Positions 17,961 to 25,467 of a stretch of 64,000 nt of DNA are shown here, piece after piece. Each line of letters starts with the position of its first letter. The stretch's first letter is position 1. Source of the DNA: Posidoniimonas polymericola (GTDB lineage: Bacteria; Planctomycetota; Planctomycetia; Pirellulales; Lacipirellulaceae); NCBI RefSeq assembly GCF_007859935.1, contig NZ_SJPO01000011.1, positions 124,001 through 188,000 of the forward strand. The letters run 5' to 3'. The notes beneath the pieces were generated by a model. It worked only from the letters and a program-made list of their open reading frames with translations, ran no database searches and had not been told where the DNA came from. Position numbers and translations under genes: made by a program.

Positions 17961-18359
17961 CTACGAAGCCGCGTGGATCTCGAGCTGCGCGTCGAGCAGC
18001 ACGGCGTCGGGGCCGGCGCCTTCGAGGGTGAGGCTCAGCTCGTTGCTCGGCTCGAGCCGCGGCGTCAGGTTCGCCACGCCGCTCTCCAGCGTGATCTCCG
18101 CTCCGTTCAGCCGCGCCGCCGCCAAGCCGTGCGGCGTGGCGAGCCGCAGCAGCACCTGGTCGCCGGCGGCCAGCCCGGTCGGCTGGTTGAAGCGCCGGGA
18201 GAGGGTCGCCCGGCCGGAGTCCGCGGGCAGGGCGTCGCCCCAGGTGCAGGGGAGCTTCACGCGCAGCTCGGCCCCGTCGGCCTCGGCCTGCCACGGGCCG
18301 CGCAGGCGGATCACGTGCGGCGCGGCGCCCCGATCGGCGTGCGGCGCGTCGCCGCTCAT
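17961..18359 (-). CDS. Small beta-sandwich (GH2 sugar-binding-like) protein
   Basis: 132 residues, no signal peptide. The pattern of a GPWQAEADG strand, LPCTWGDALP, a TLSRRFNQP strand and LNGAEI resembles the jelly-roll sugar-binding domain found at the N-terminus of GH2 beta-galactosidases, here as a stand-alone module. That similarity is from pattern only. Its ATG overlaps the stop of the upstream pseudopilin-like gene (ATGA, 18356-18359), so the two are coupled, which suggests a role with that surface protein instead of sugar metabolism. It is 217 bases upstream of argG with the long palindrome in between. Confidence 0.6.
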   Translation of the reverse strand: MSGDAPHADRGAAPHVIRLRGPWQAEADGAELRVKLPCTWGDALPADSGRATLSRRFNQPTGLAAGDQVLLRLATPHGLAAARLNGAEITLESGVANLTPRLEPSNELSLTLEGAGPDAVLLDAQLEIHAAS

Positions 18360-20386
18360 TTGGGCATGAACGTCTGCTTGACGTTCACTTCGCGGATCTG
18401 GCGGCTGTCGAGCTCGTACGCCCGGAGCGTCACCTGAATGCCCCGCAGCGCGGTGTCGTAGGGCGGCGCGGTCTCCCGCTCGCCCGGGTCGTCGACGCCG
18501 TTGACGCCATCGTCGTCGAAGCCGTTGGAGGCCGGGTCGATCACGTTGTCGCCGTCATCGTCCTTCCCGTTGTTCTCGTACGAGGTCGACCAGGTGTCGT
18601 AGGTTCGGTAGGGCTGGAAGGCGTAGCCGTTGACCGTCACCGTGGGCCAACCAAGCTCGCTTTTCGGTTGGGTGTACCCGGCGAATGTCGAACTTCCCAG
18701 CAAGTTCGTAACGCTGGGATTGGTGACGGGGGGTAGTGCCCCGAGAGCAGTGTTGCGGGCTGCAAAGGCACCGTGCAAGCCGTAATAACCAAGATCGACG
18801 TAGGCGCCACGTCCGGCTATTGGCTGGTAAGTGACCCCCGAACCCGGATTGTTTAGCCGCTCGCGTAAGATCATTCCCCAGCCGGAGTCGCCCGGTCCGA
18901 TTACCTCACCGGGGTAGGCAACCGACTGACTGGTGTCATTCAACGGCTGTTCCGCCAGCAGCGGTGCTTCAGGGTCGTAGACCTTGATGTCGAAGGCTAG
19001 CATGTTGCTCAGCACAACATCCTCGCCACGGCGGTCGCCCGACAGCGGCACCATGCCGTTGGTGAACATCACCACCTGGCCGTCCTCATTGACGATGGCT
19101 CGAGTGGTCGGCTTGAGGGCGCTAGAGTCGTCGACGTACACAAACGGCCGCGACGAGAGCCACTTACCGCGGTTTTGCAGCCTGTAGGTGCGGACCGTGC
19201 CAGATCCGTCATCGCGGGTCCGGCCTTCGACCATCTTGTCGATCGCAGCAGCGCTAAAATCCTCGTTGCGCTCTAACTTGCGGGACACGTCGAACGCGGG
19301 GCGAACCTGGATCGTTCCCGACAGACCGCGACCGATTCCGACGTAGTGGTAGGGGAACCGCCGCTGCCCTTGCGCCGTGCCAGGCGAGCCGTAGGGGATG
19401 TGCTGGTGGTCAAAGCGGTTCTCTCGCTTCGTAAGATCGCCGAGCGTGTTCGCCTTGATCACCCACCGGCCACCGTCGAGCAGCGGGTCCCATTCGAGCC
19501 TTACCGAGATGTCGTATTGTTCCTGGAACGCAGTGACCGCTGCGATTGCTTGGGCAACTTCATCCAAGTCAACGTTGAGAACTCGGAGCACACCGGGACC
19601 GACGTTTTGGCCATTGACCAAAATCCCATAGTCCAATTGCGGCGCAATCAACATCGTCCTGCGGTAGACGGTGCGGAAGCCGGGTTCGCCGAAATAGAAT
19701 GTGCGAGCGTCGCTCGGCTCAACCGGGTTCTCAACAGCAAACCACACGACCTCTGCGAGCGGTGATTCAAACTCTTTGGCTCCCCAGCTATCGAACCCAC
19801 TGCCATCAGTCGGGACGTCCGTAGGCACGCGTCCGACAAACGGCTTGTCGTCGTTCCGCACGGTCAGCGACAGCACGTCGTCCCAGTCGCCGAGGCCGCC
19901 GCCGTCGGTGACGTACTGGCTATCCAGATTGACGGCGCTTCCGGGAAGCCTCGCCAGGTTCGTACCCGGGAGCTGCGATACCGCTAGGTCGATCTGCAGG
20001 CCGTTGCTGCTGTCGGTCGGGCTGTTGCCGCCAACAAAGTCGACGATCCCGTTGTTGTCGATGTCCTGCAGCCAGATGCTTGGGGCAAAGTCCGACTGCG
20101 GCCCTTCGACGATCTCGATGTATCCGTGATTCGACTCGGGGCGGGTCCACGGCAGCGCGGGGCAGGTGTGGTTGGCGAGGTCGTCCTGCAGCAGGGCGCG
20201 GGCCTGGCGGAGTCGGGTCGACATCTCGATGCCGGCGCGGCGGTCGGCCACGCTCGCCGAGACGTTCGCGAACACCGCGATCACCGCGGCCATCATCAGC
20301 AGCGTGATCGACATCGCCACCAGCATCTCGACCAGCGTGAAACCACGCTGGGGCCGAGCGTGGGCCGGGCGGCGGTGAGAATACAT
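18356..20386 (-). CDS. Large prepilin-like protein with type IV N-methylation motif
   Basis: The N-terminus has a short basic leader then GFTLVEMLVAMSITLLMMAA, a textbook prepilin peptidase site (cleavage after the Gly, Glu at +5) and a hydrophobic stalk, as in PilW/GspJ-type minor pseudopilins. Unlike those (about 200-300 residues) the product has 676 residues. Acidic Asp/Asn-rich loops such as DIDNNGIVDF (about 105) and DDDGDNVIDPASNGFDDDGV (about 615-634) look like EF-hand or thrombospondin-type calcium sites. The start ATG 20386 is fixed by the leader. A promoter at 20513-20541 fits. Its function is probably a large surface or secretion-pseudopilus component; no other pilus gene is near. 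Confidence 0.8.
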   Translation of the reverse strand: MYSHRRPAHARPQRGFTLVEMLVAMSITLLMMAAVIAVFANVSASVADRRAGIEMSTRLRQARALLQDDLANHTCPALPWTRPESNHGYIEIVEGPQSDFAPSIWLQDIDNNGIVDFVGGNSPTDSSNGLQIDLAVSQLPGTNLARLPGSAVNLDSQYVTDGGGLGDWDDVLSLTVRNDDKPFVGRVPTDVPTDGSGFDSWGAKEFESPLAEVVWFAVENPVEPSDARTFYFGEPGFRTVYRRTMLIAPQLDYGILVNGQNVGPGVLRVLNVDLDEVAQAIAAVTAFQEQYDISVRLEWDPLLDGGRWVIKANTLGDLTKRENRFDHQHIPYGSPGTAQGQRRFPYHYVGIGRGLSGTIQVRPAFDVSRKLERNEDFSAAAIDKMVEGRTRDDGSGTVRTYRLQNRGKWLSSRPFVYVDDSSALKPTTRAIVNEDGQVVMFTNGMVPLSGDRRGEDVVLSNMLAFDIKVYDPEAPLLAEQPLNDTSQSVAYPGEVIGPGDSGWGMILRERLNNPGSGVTYQPIAGRGAYVDLGYYGLHGAFAARNTALGALPPVTNPSVTNLLGSSTFAGYTQPKSELGWPTVTVNGYAFQPYRTYDTWSTSYENNGKDDDGDNVIDPASNGFDDDGVNGVDDPGERETAPPYDTALRGIQVTLRAYELDSRQIREVNVKQTFMPK

Positions 20387-20797
20387 AGCAGGCACGACAC
20401 TCCGATGCGGCAGCTCGCCGCCGAAAAGAGATTTCACGATCCAATCCCCCCGTTCCGGTAGGGCCTCTCTGGTGGGGTGGCATGAGAGCCCCTGACGCCA
20501 CCCCAGCCCTTCATTGCACCGCGCCGTAAAGTCTGTGTCAAGAAAAGGTTGTGGCGCCGGTCGGCGGACCTCCGCCAGTTGCGCAGGGCTGGCCAAGGGC
20601 TCCTGATAGGTAAAGGTTGCCACCGCGGCGGGCCGGATCCCCCTTTTTTGAGGCGGCCGCCCTTGGACCACGTGCCTTCCCGGGGGAATAATGAGGGCGA
20701 TTCCGGTTGCCCGCCCCGCCCCCTCTGCAGCAAGTCCTTGCCCGCCCGCCCGCCAGTCTGCCCCCCAGCCCGTTCGGCCTCCCGCCCGCCAGCCGTG
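20387..20797. other. Divergent intergenic region, 411 bases
   Basis: Separates the minus-strand pseudopilin from the plus-strand TPR operon. It holds one clear sigma70-like promoter on the minus strand (20513-20541). I see no equally good promoter on the plus strand and no RNA gene. Confidence 0.5.
20513..20541 (-). promoter_or_regulatory. Sigma70-like promoter of the pseudopilin gene
   Basis: Read on the minus strand: TTGACA (perfect -35), 17-base spacer, TGCAAT (-10). It would give an untranslated leader of about 120 bases before the start at 20386. Confidence 0.55.
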
Positions 20798-23700
20798 GTG
20801 AGCAAGTGGCTGTCGGCGCTGCTGCTGGCCACGATTGGGTTCTCGGCTCTGCCGGCGGCCGCGCAGCAACCAACGCCCGCCCCCGAGGCGGCCCGCGCGT
20901 ACGCCGCGGCGGCCGCGCTGCAGGACCGCGGGCTGCACGACCTGGCGCGCAAGGACTGGCAGGCGCTGCTCAAGAGCTACCCGACCGACCCGCTCGCGCC
21001 CCGGGTCCGCTACAACCTGGGCGTCTGCCGGTTCCAGCAGTCGCAGTTCGCCGCCGCGGCCGACGCCTTTGCCGAGGCTGCCAAGACCGCCCAGGAGGAC
21101 TCGGTCGCCGAGGCCGCGTGGTCGAACCTCGGCCTAGCACGGTTCAACCAGGCGTCGTCGCTCGCGGCGACCAAGCCCAGCCAGGCCGCGCCGGTCTACC
21201 GTCAGGCGGTCGCCGCCTTCGAGCAGCTGCTCGCCAAGTTCCCCGCCAGCGGCCAGGCCGGCGGTGCCCAGTACTACCGCGGCGAGTCGCTCGCCGCCCT
21301 CGGCCAGCACGAGCAGGCGGCCCAGGCGTATCGCGCCGCGCTCGAGAACCAAGCGGCCTCGCCGCTGCACACCGCCGCCCGGGTGGCGCTGGCTTCATCA
21401 GAGTTGGAGCTCGGCCAGACCAACCAGGCCGAGGCGACGCTCAATACGCTCATTGCTGCGGGCCCAATCGGCCAGACCGCCGGCGAGGCCTACACCCTCC
21501 GCGGCGAGTCCCGGCTGGCGGGCGGCAACGCGGTTGGCGCCGCCGAGGACTTCGCCCAAGCCGCCGCCGCCGAGCAGTACGACGCGGCCGACTACGCGCT
21601 CGAGCGGCAGGCGTTCGCGCTCTACTCGGCCGGCCAGCACGCCGCCGCCGCAACCTCCTACCGGCAGCTCGGCCAGCGGTTCCCGCGGTCGCCGCTCGCC
21701 GGCGGCGCCAATCTGGCGGCCGGCAAGTGCCTGTTGCTGGCCCAGCAATACGACGAGGCGGCCACGCTGCTCGGTTCACTCTGGCGGGCAGACCCGTCGG
21801 CCGCCAACGCCGAAGCGGCCCACTGGCTCACGCAGACTCTCACCGCCGCCGGCAGGCCGGCCGACGCGATCGGCCCGGCCCGGCAGGCGCTGGCGACTAG
21901 CCCCGACCCGCAGTGGGCCAACCCGATCAAGGTCACCCTGGCCGACGCGTTGTCCGAGTCCGACAGCGGCCGCGGCGAGGCGCTCGACCTCTACCGCCAG
22001 CTCGCCCGCAGCGCGGGCGGCGAGTCCGCCGAGCGGGCCGCCTACCTCGCCGCCCACACGGCGCTGCAGTTGAAGCGGTTCGACGAGGCCCAGCGGTTCG
22101 CCCAGCAGTTCTTGCGGCAGCGCCCCAACAGCCAATTCAGCATCGAGGCCCGGCTGATCGCCGCCGAGGCCGCCGCCCAGCTCAAGCAGCCGCAGCAGGC
22201 CGCCGACCAGTACCGGGCCTTGATCGCCGCCGCCGCCGACGATCCGCGCGTGGGCGAGTGGGTGCTGAGGGACGCGGGCCTGCTCCGCGAGCAGCAGAAT
22301 TGGGCCGAGGTCGCCAGCCTGCTTAGCGACTACCAGCAGGCTATCCCCGCCGAGCGGAAGGCCGACGCATTAGCGATGCTGTCCGAAGCCCGCAGCCAGT
22401 CGGGCGACGCGGCGGCGAGCATCGCGGCCCTGACGGACCTGATCGAACAGCGACCCGACGCCAACCGTCTTGCGCAGGCGCTCTACCAACGCGGCGAGCA
22501 GCAGACTACCCGCGGCGACCTCAACGCCGCCAATCAAGACTTCACCCGCATCGCCCGCGAGTTCCCCCAGAGCGACCTCGCCCCGTACGCCCTATACGGC
22601 CTGGCCAACAACCAGCTGCAGTCGGGCGACAAGCAGGCCGGCCGGCAGTCGCTGCAGACGCTTGTCGACCGTTACGGGGATGGCCCCATCGGCGAGGCCC
22701 GCTACACGCTCGCCGGGCTGCTGCACGAACAGCAGCAGGACGCCGCGGCGCTCGACGTGCTTGACGGGGCCAAGGCGCCCGCCGCCGAGCTCAGCTACCT
22801 GCGGGCGCTCTGCCTGATTGGCGCGGGCCGGACCGACGACGCCCGGCGTGAGCTGCAGGCCTTCCTGCAGCAGCACCCGCAGCACGAGCGGGCCGACCAG
22901 GTTGGCTACGAGCTGGCGTGGCTCGAGCGGAAGGCGGACCCGGCTGGCGCGGCCAAGCAGTTCGCGCGGCTTGCCGCTGACTACCCTCGCAGCCCGCTCG
23001 CGGCCGAGGCGCTGCTCCGCGCGGGCGAGTTGCTGTACCAAGCGGGCGACAAGCAGGCCGCCGCCGGCCCGCTCGAGAAGGTCGCCCAGCGGGGTGACGC
23101 CGCCGCCGGCTTCCGCGCCCAGGCGTCGCACCTCTTGGGCTGGATTGCGTTTGGCGCCGATCAGCCCGAGGCCGCGGCGATGGCGTTCAACAATCAGTTG
23201 CGGGCGGAGCCGACCGGCGAGCTCGCCGCCGCCGGCGCCGCGATGCAGGGCGAGTCGCTGTTTGCCCTCGGCCGCTACGAGCCCGCGCTGGCCGCCTACA
23301 CGCAGGCCGAGCAGCTCGGCCCCAAGGACCCGCGGCTCGCCGCGGCGGCCTGGCTGCACGCCGGGCAGGCGGCAGGCCAGCTCGGCCGCTGGAAGGAGAG
23401 CCTGCAGTGGCTCGAGCGTGCCGGTCGGGCAAGCCAGGCAAAGCTGGAGGGCGACAAGATCCGCTACGAGCGCGGCTGGGCCCTGGTGAACCTTGATCGA
23501 CCGCAAGAAGCGCAGCCGATCTTCGAATCGCTGCTTGAATCACAAGACGGCGTGCTAGCGGCCCGCTCACAGTTTATGCTGGGGGAGATGCAGTTCGCGG
23601 CCAAGCAGTACGACGCAGCGGTCCGCACGTTCTTCCGGGTCGCCTACGGGCACGGCGGCAAGGACGCGCCCGAGGCGTACCACGCGTGGCAGGCAGAGTC

Positions 23701-23845
23701 GCTGTTCGAGGCCGCCCGCTGCCTCGAGGCGCTGGGCCGCCGCGAGCCAGCCAACAAGCTTTACCTGGAGCTGCTCGAGCGGTTCCCCGATTCGGCCAAG
23801 GCGCGGCACGCGCGGGCCAAGCTGCAGCCGGGGGCCACCCGCTAA
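20798..23845 (+). CDS. Secreted tetratricopeptide-repeat protein
   Basis: A 1015-residue protein with a signal peptide (cleavage likely after LPAAA near residue 22) and TPR-like helical pairs over almost its whole length, many with the YLALG/AxxxF pattern of periplasmic BamD/CpoB-type repeats (for example ARYNLGVC and YELAWLERKA). It is Ala-, Gln- and Leu-rich. The start GTG 20798 places the signal peptide at the N-terminus; the upstream open frame to 20549 is Pro/Arg-rich and spurious. It is the first gene of an operon with ExbB, ExbD and a TonB-like protein, which suggests a periplasmic scaffold for that machine, comparable in place to CpoB in Tol-Pal. No enzymatic motif. Confidence 0.88.
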   Translation: MSKWLSALLLATIGFSALPAAAQQPTPAPEAARAYAAAAALQDRGLHDLARKDWQALLKSYPTDPLAPRVRYNLGVCRFQQSQFAAAADAFAEAAKTAQEDSVAEAAWSNLGLARFNQASSLAATKPSQAAPVYRQAVAAFEQLLAKFPASGQAGGAQYYRGESLAALGQHEQAAQAYRAALENQAASPLHTAARVALASSELELGQTNQAEATLNTLIAAGPIGQTAGEAYTLRGESRLAGGNAVGAAEDFAQAAAAEQYDAADYALERQAFALYSAGQHAAAATSYRQLGQRFPRSPLAGGANLAAGKCLLLAQQYDEAATLLGSLWRADPSAANAEAAHWLTQTLTAAGRPADAIGPARQALATSPDPQWANPIKVTLADALSESDSGRGEALDLYRQLARSAGGESAERAAYLAAHTALQLKRFDEAQRFAQQFLRQRPNSQFSIEARLIAAEAAAQLKQPQQAADQYRALIAAAADDPRVGEWVLRDAGLLREQQNWAEVASLLSDYQQAIPAERKADALAMLSEARSQSGDAAASIAALTDLIEQRPDANRLAQALYQRGEQQTTRGDLNAANQDFTRIAREFPQSDLAPYALYGLANNQLQSGDKQAGRQSLQTLVDRYGDGPIGEARYTLAGLLHEQQQDAAALDVLDGAKAPAAELSYLRALCLIGAGRTDDARRELQAFLQQHPQHERADQVGYELAWLERKADPAGAAKQFARLAADYPRSPLAAEALLRAGELLYQAGDKQAAAGPLEKVAQRGDAAAGFRAQASHLLGWIAFGADQPEAAAMAFNNQLRAEPTGELAAAGAAMQGESLFALGRYEPALAAYTQAEQLGPKDPRLAAAAWLHAGQAAGQLGRWKESLQWLERAGRASQAKLEGDKIRYERGWALVNLDRPQEAQPIFESLLESQDGVLAARSQFMLGEMQFAAKQYDAAVRTFFRVAYGHGGKDAPEAYHAWQAESLFEAARCLEALGRREPANKLYLELLERFPDSAKARHARAKLQPGATR

Positions 23846-23873
23846 CAACGGGCCGCTGACAACGCGCCGCTAG

Positions 23874-24890
23874 ATGACGACCAACCACAGCACGCCAGGC
23901 AATCCGAACGAGACCAATCCAATGCGACTAGCCCGCCGCCTGGCGACGACTTTCTGTGTTACGCTCGTACTCGCAGGCACGGCCTGGGGCCAAGGGCCGG
24001 CGCTGGCGCCGGCCCTCGGCAATGACCCGGGCGACGACCCAGACGCGCTGGCCGAGGCGGCGCTCGCGCCGCCGCCCCCGGTCGAGGCGCCCGACGCGAT
24101 GCCCGACTCGGCCGAGGCGATCCTCGAGCTGTTCCTCAAGGGGGGCTGGCTGATGGCCCCCATTGTGCTGATGTCGGTGGTCGTGCTGGCGGTGGCGTGC
24201 GAGCGGATGCTCGGGCTCCGCCGCGGCCGCATCCGCCCCCGCAAACTGGTCGACACGCTCCGCCGGCAGATCGACGACGGCGACCTCGACCCGCAGCGGG
24301 CCTACAACGCCTGCCGCCGCAGCCGCAGCGCGCTGTCGCGGGTGGTGATCGCCGCGCTGTCGAAGATCGGCCGCCCCCACGCCGAGGTCGAAGCGGCCGC
24401 CGCCGACGCGCTGCAGAACGAGGCCGACCGCATGTACGGCAATGTCCGCACGCTGAACCTGGCCGCCGCGGTGACGCCGCTGATGGGGCTGCTCGGCACT
24501 GTGTGGGGCATGATCGAGTCGTTCTTCGTCACGGCGAACGCCGCCGAGGGGACCGACAAGGCGACCGCCCTGGCCGAGGGCATCTACGTCGCGCTGATGA
24601 CCACCTTCGCCGGCCTGGCCGTGGCGATCCCCGCCGCGGTGCTGGCCCACTACTTCGAGGGACGCATCCTCCGCTCGCTCCGCCGGGTCGAGAGCCTGAT
24701 CACCGTGCTGCTCCCCCGCATCGAGGCGCTCGAGGGCCGCGGCCGGCTCGACCTGCGCCAGCTCGAGAGCAACTACCAGCACGACCGCACGGGCCGCAGG
24801 CAGCCGGCGCCACAGGTCCCGCCCACTCCACCGGCGGGCCCGCCGACGCACCACCTGTCGCAGGCCCACGAAACGAGCGGGAGGGCGTAG
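23874..24890 (+). CDS. exbB: MotA/TolQ/ExbB-type proton channel protein
   Basis: Inner-membrane channel subunit that uses the proton gradient to drive a TonB/TolA-like partner. The 338-residue product has a cleavable signal sequence (from MRLARR, residues 17-39), an acidic low-complexity periplasmic stretch, TM1 near 88-108, a cytoplasmic loop, TM2 with TPLMGLLGTVWGMIESFF near 201-218 and TM3 with LAVAIPAAVLAHYF near 246-259. The Thr/Gly-rich TM2 motif is diagnostic. The signal peptide and extended N-terminus are typical of planctomycete ExbB homologues rather than E. coli ExbB. Start could also be ATG 23922, immediately before the signal peptide. ExbD follows after three bases. Confidence 0.93.
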   Translation: MTTNHSTPGNPNETNPMRLARRLATTFCVTLVLAGTAWGQGPALAPALGNDPGDDPDALAEAALAPPPPVEAPDAMPDSAEAILELFLKGGWLMAPIVLMSVVVLAVACERMLGLRRGRIRPRKLVDTLRRQIDDGDLDPQRAYNACRRSRSALSRVVIAALSKIGRPHAEVEAAAADALQNEADRMYGNVRTLNLAAAVTPLMGLLGTVWGMIESFFVTANAAEGTDKATALAEGIYVALMTTFAGLAVAIPAAVLAHYFEGRILRSLRRVESLITVLLPRIEALEGRGRLDLRQLESNYQHDRTGRRQPAPQVPPTPPAGPPTHHLSQAHETSGRA

Positions 24891-24893
24891 ACG

Positions 24894-25301
24894 ATGGCCG
24901 TCAAACTCAACAAGGGCCTGTCTGCCGGCGCGCTGAGCATGACGCCGCTGATCGATGTGGTGTTCCTGCTGCTGATCTTCTTCCTCGTGGCGAGCCGCTT
25001 CGAGCAGGAAGAACGGCAGATGGACGTCACCCTGCCGCAGGCCGCCGAGGCCGCCCCGACGGTGTTCCCCGGCCAGGAGGTCTTCGTCACGGTCACGCCC
25101 GACGGAACCTACTACATCGCTGGCGAGAAGCTCAGCGCAAACATGCTCCGCACCCGGCTCAAGGCGCTCTACCAGGCAAACCCCGGCAAGCAGAAGGTGA
25201 CCATCCGGGCCGACTCGCAGTCGAACTCCGGCGCGCTGGTCACCGTGCTCGACGCCTGCAACCAGGCCAACATCCGCAACTACAGCATCGCGACCGAGTA
25301 A
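24894..25301 (+). CDS. exbD: ExbD/TolR biopolymer transport protein
   Basis: Single-pass partner of ExbB. The 135-residue protein has a cytoplasmic N-terminus, then SMTPLIDVVFLLLIFFLVAS with the proton-relay Asp at residue 21, and a periplasmic domain ending with the TIRADSQSNSG and VLDACNQANI segments of the family. The essential Asp is intact, so the motor should be functional. Spacing of three bases to exbB shows tight coupling; a 166-base gap with repeats follows before the TonB-like gene. Confidence 0.95.
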   Translation: MAVKLNKGLSAGALSMTPLIDVVFLLLIFFLVASRFEQEERQMDVTLPQAAEAAPTVFPGQEVFVTVTPDGTYYIAGEKLSANMLRTRLKALYQANPGKQKVTIRADSQSNSGALVTVLDACNQANIRNYSIATE

Positions 25302-25305
25302 AAGA

Positions 25306-25437
25306 ATTCCCTCCCCCGCTGGGGGAGGGCTAGGGTGGGGGCGCCCCGCTTGCGAGTTTGCCCTTACGGGGCGACGCGGCAGGCAGGCCGCAGCACCACT
25401 TCACCCCCACCCCGACCCTCCCCCAGCTGGGGAGGGT
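25306..25437. repeat. Pair of inverted GC-rich repeats (copies B and C)
   Basis: Copy B (25306-25341) has the CCCTCCCCC-GC-GGGGGAGGG core followed by CTAGGGTGGGG; copy C (25404-25437) is nearly its reverse complement, so the pair could fold into one long imperfect stem. Both match copy A at 15.3 kb. They lie inside an operon, between exbD and the TonB-like gene. Confidence 0.6.
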
Positions 25438-25467
25438 GTAAGTTCGACCAACCGAGCAGGAAGCCGT

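Noticed and set aside
20549-20797. N-terminal extension of the TPR protein
   Set aside because: Pro/Arg-rich and would bury the signal peptide; GTG 20798 gives a normal secretory N-terminus.
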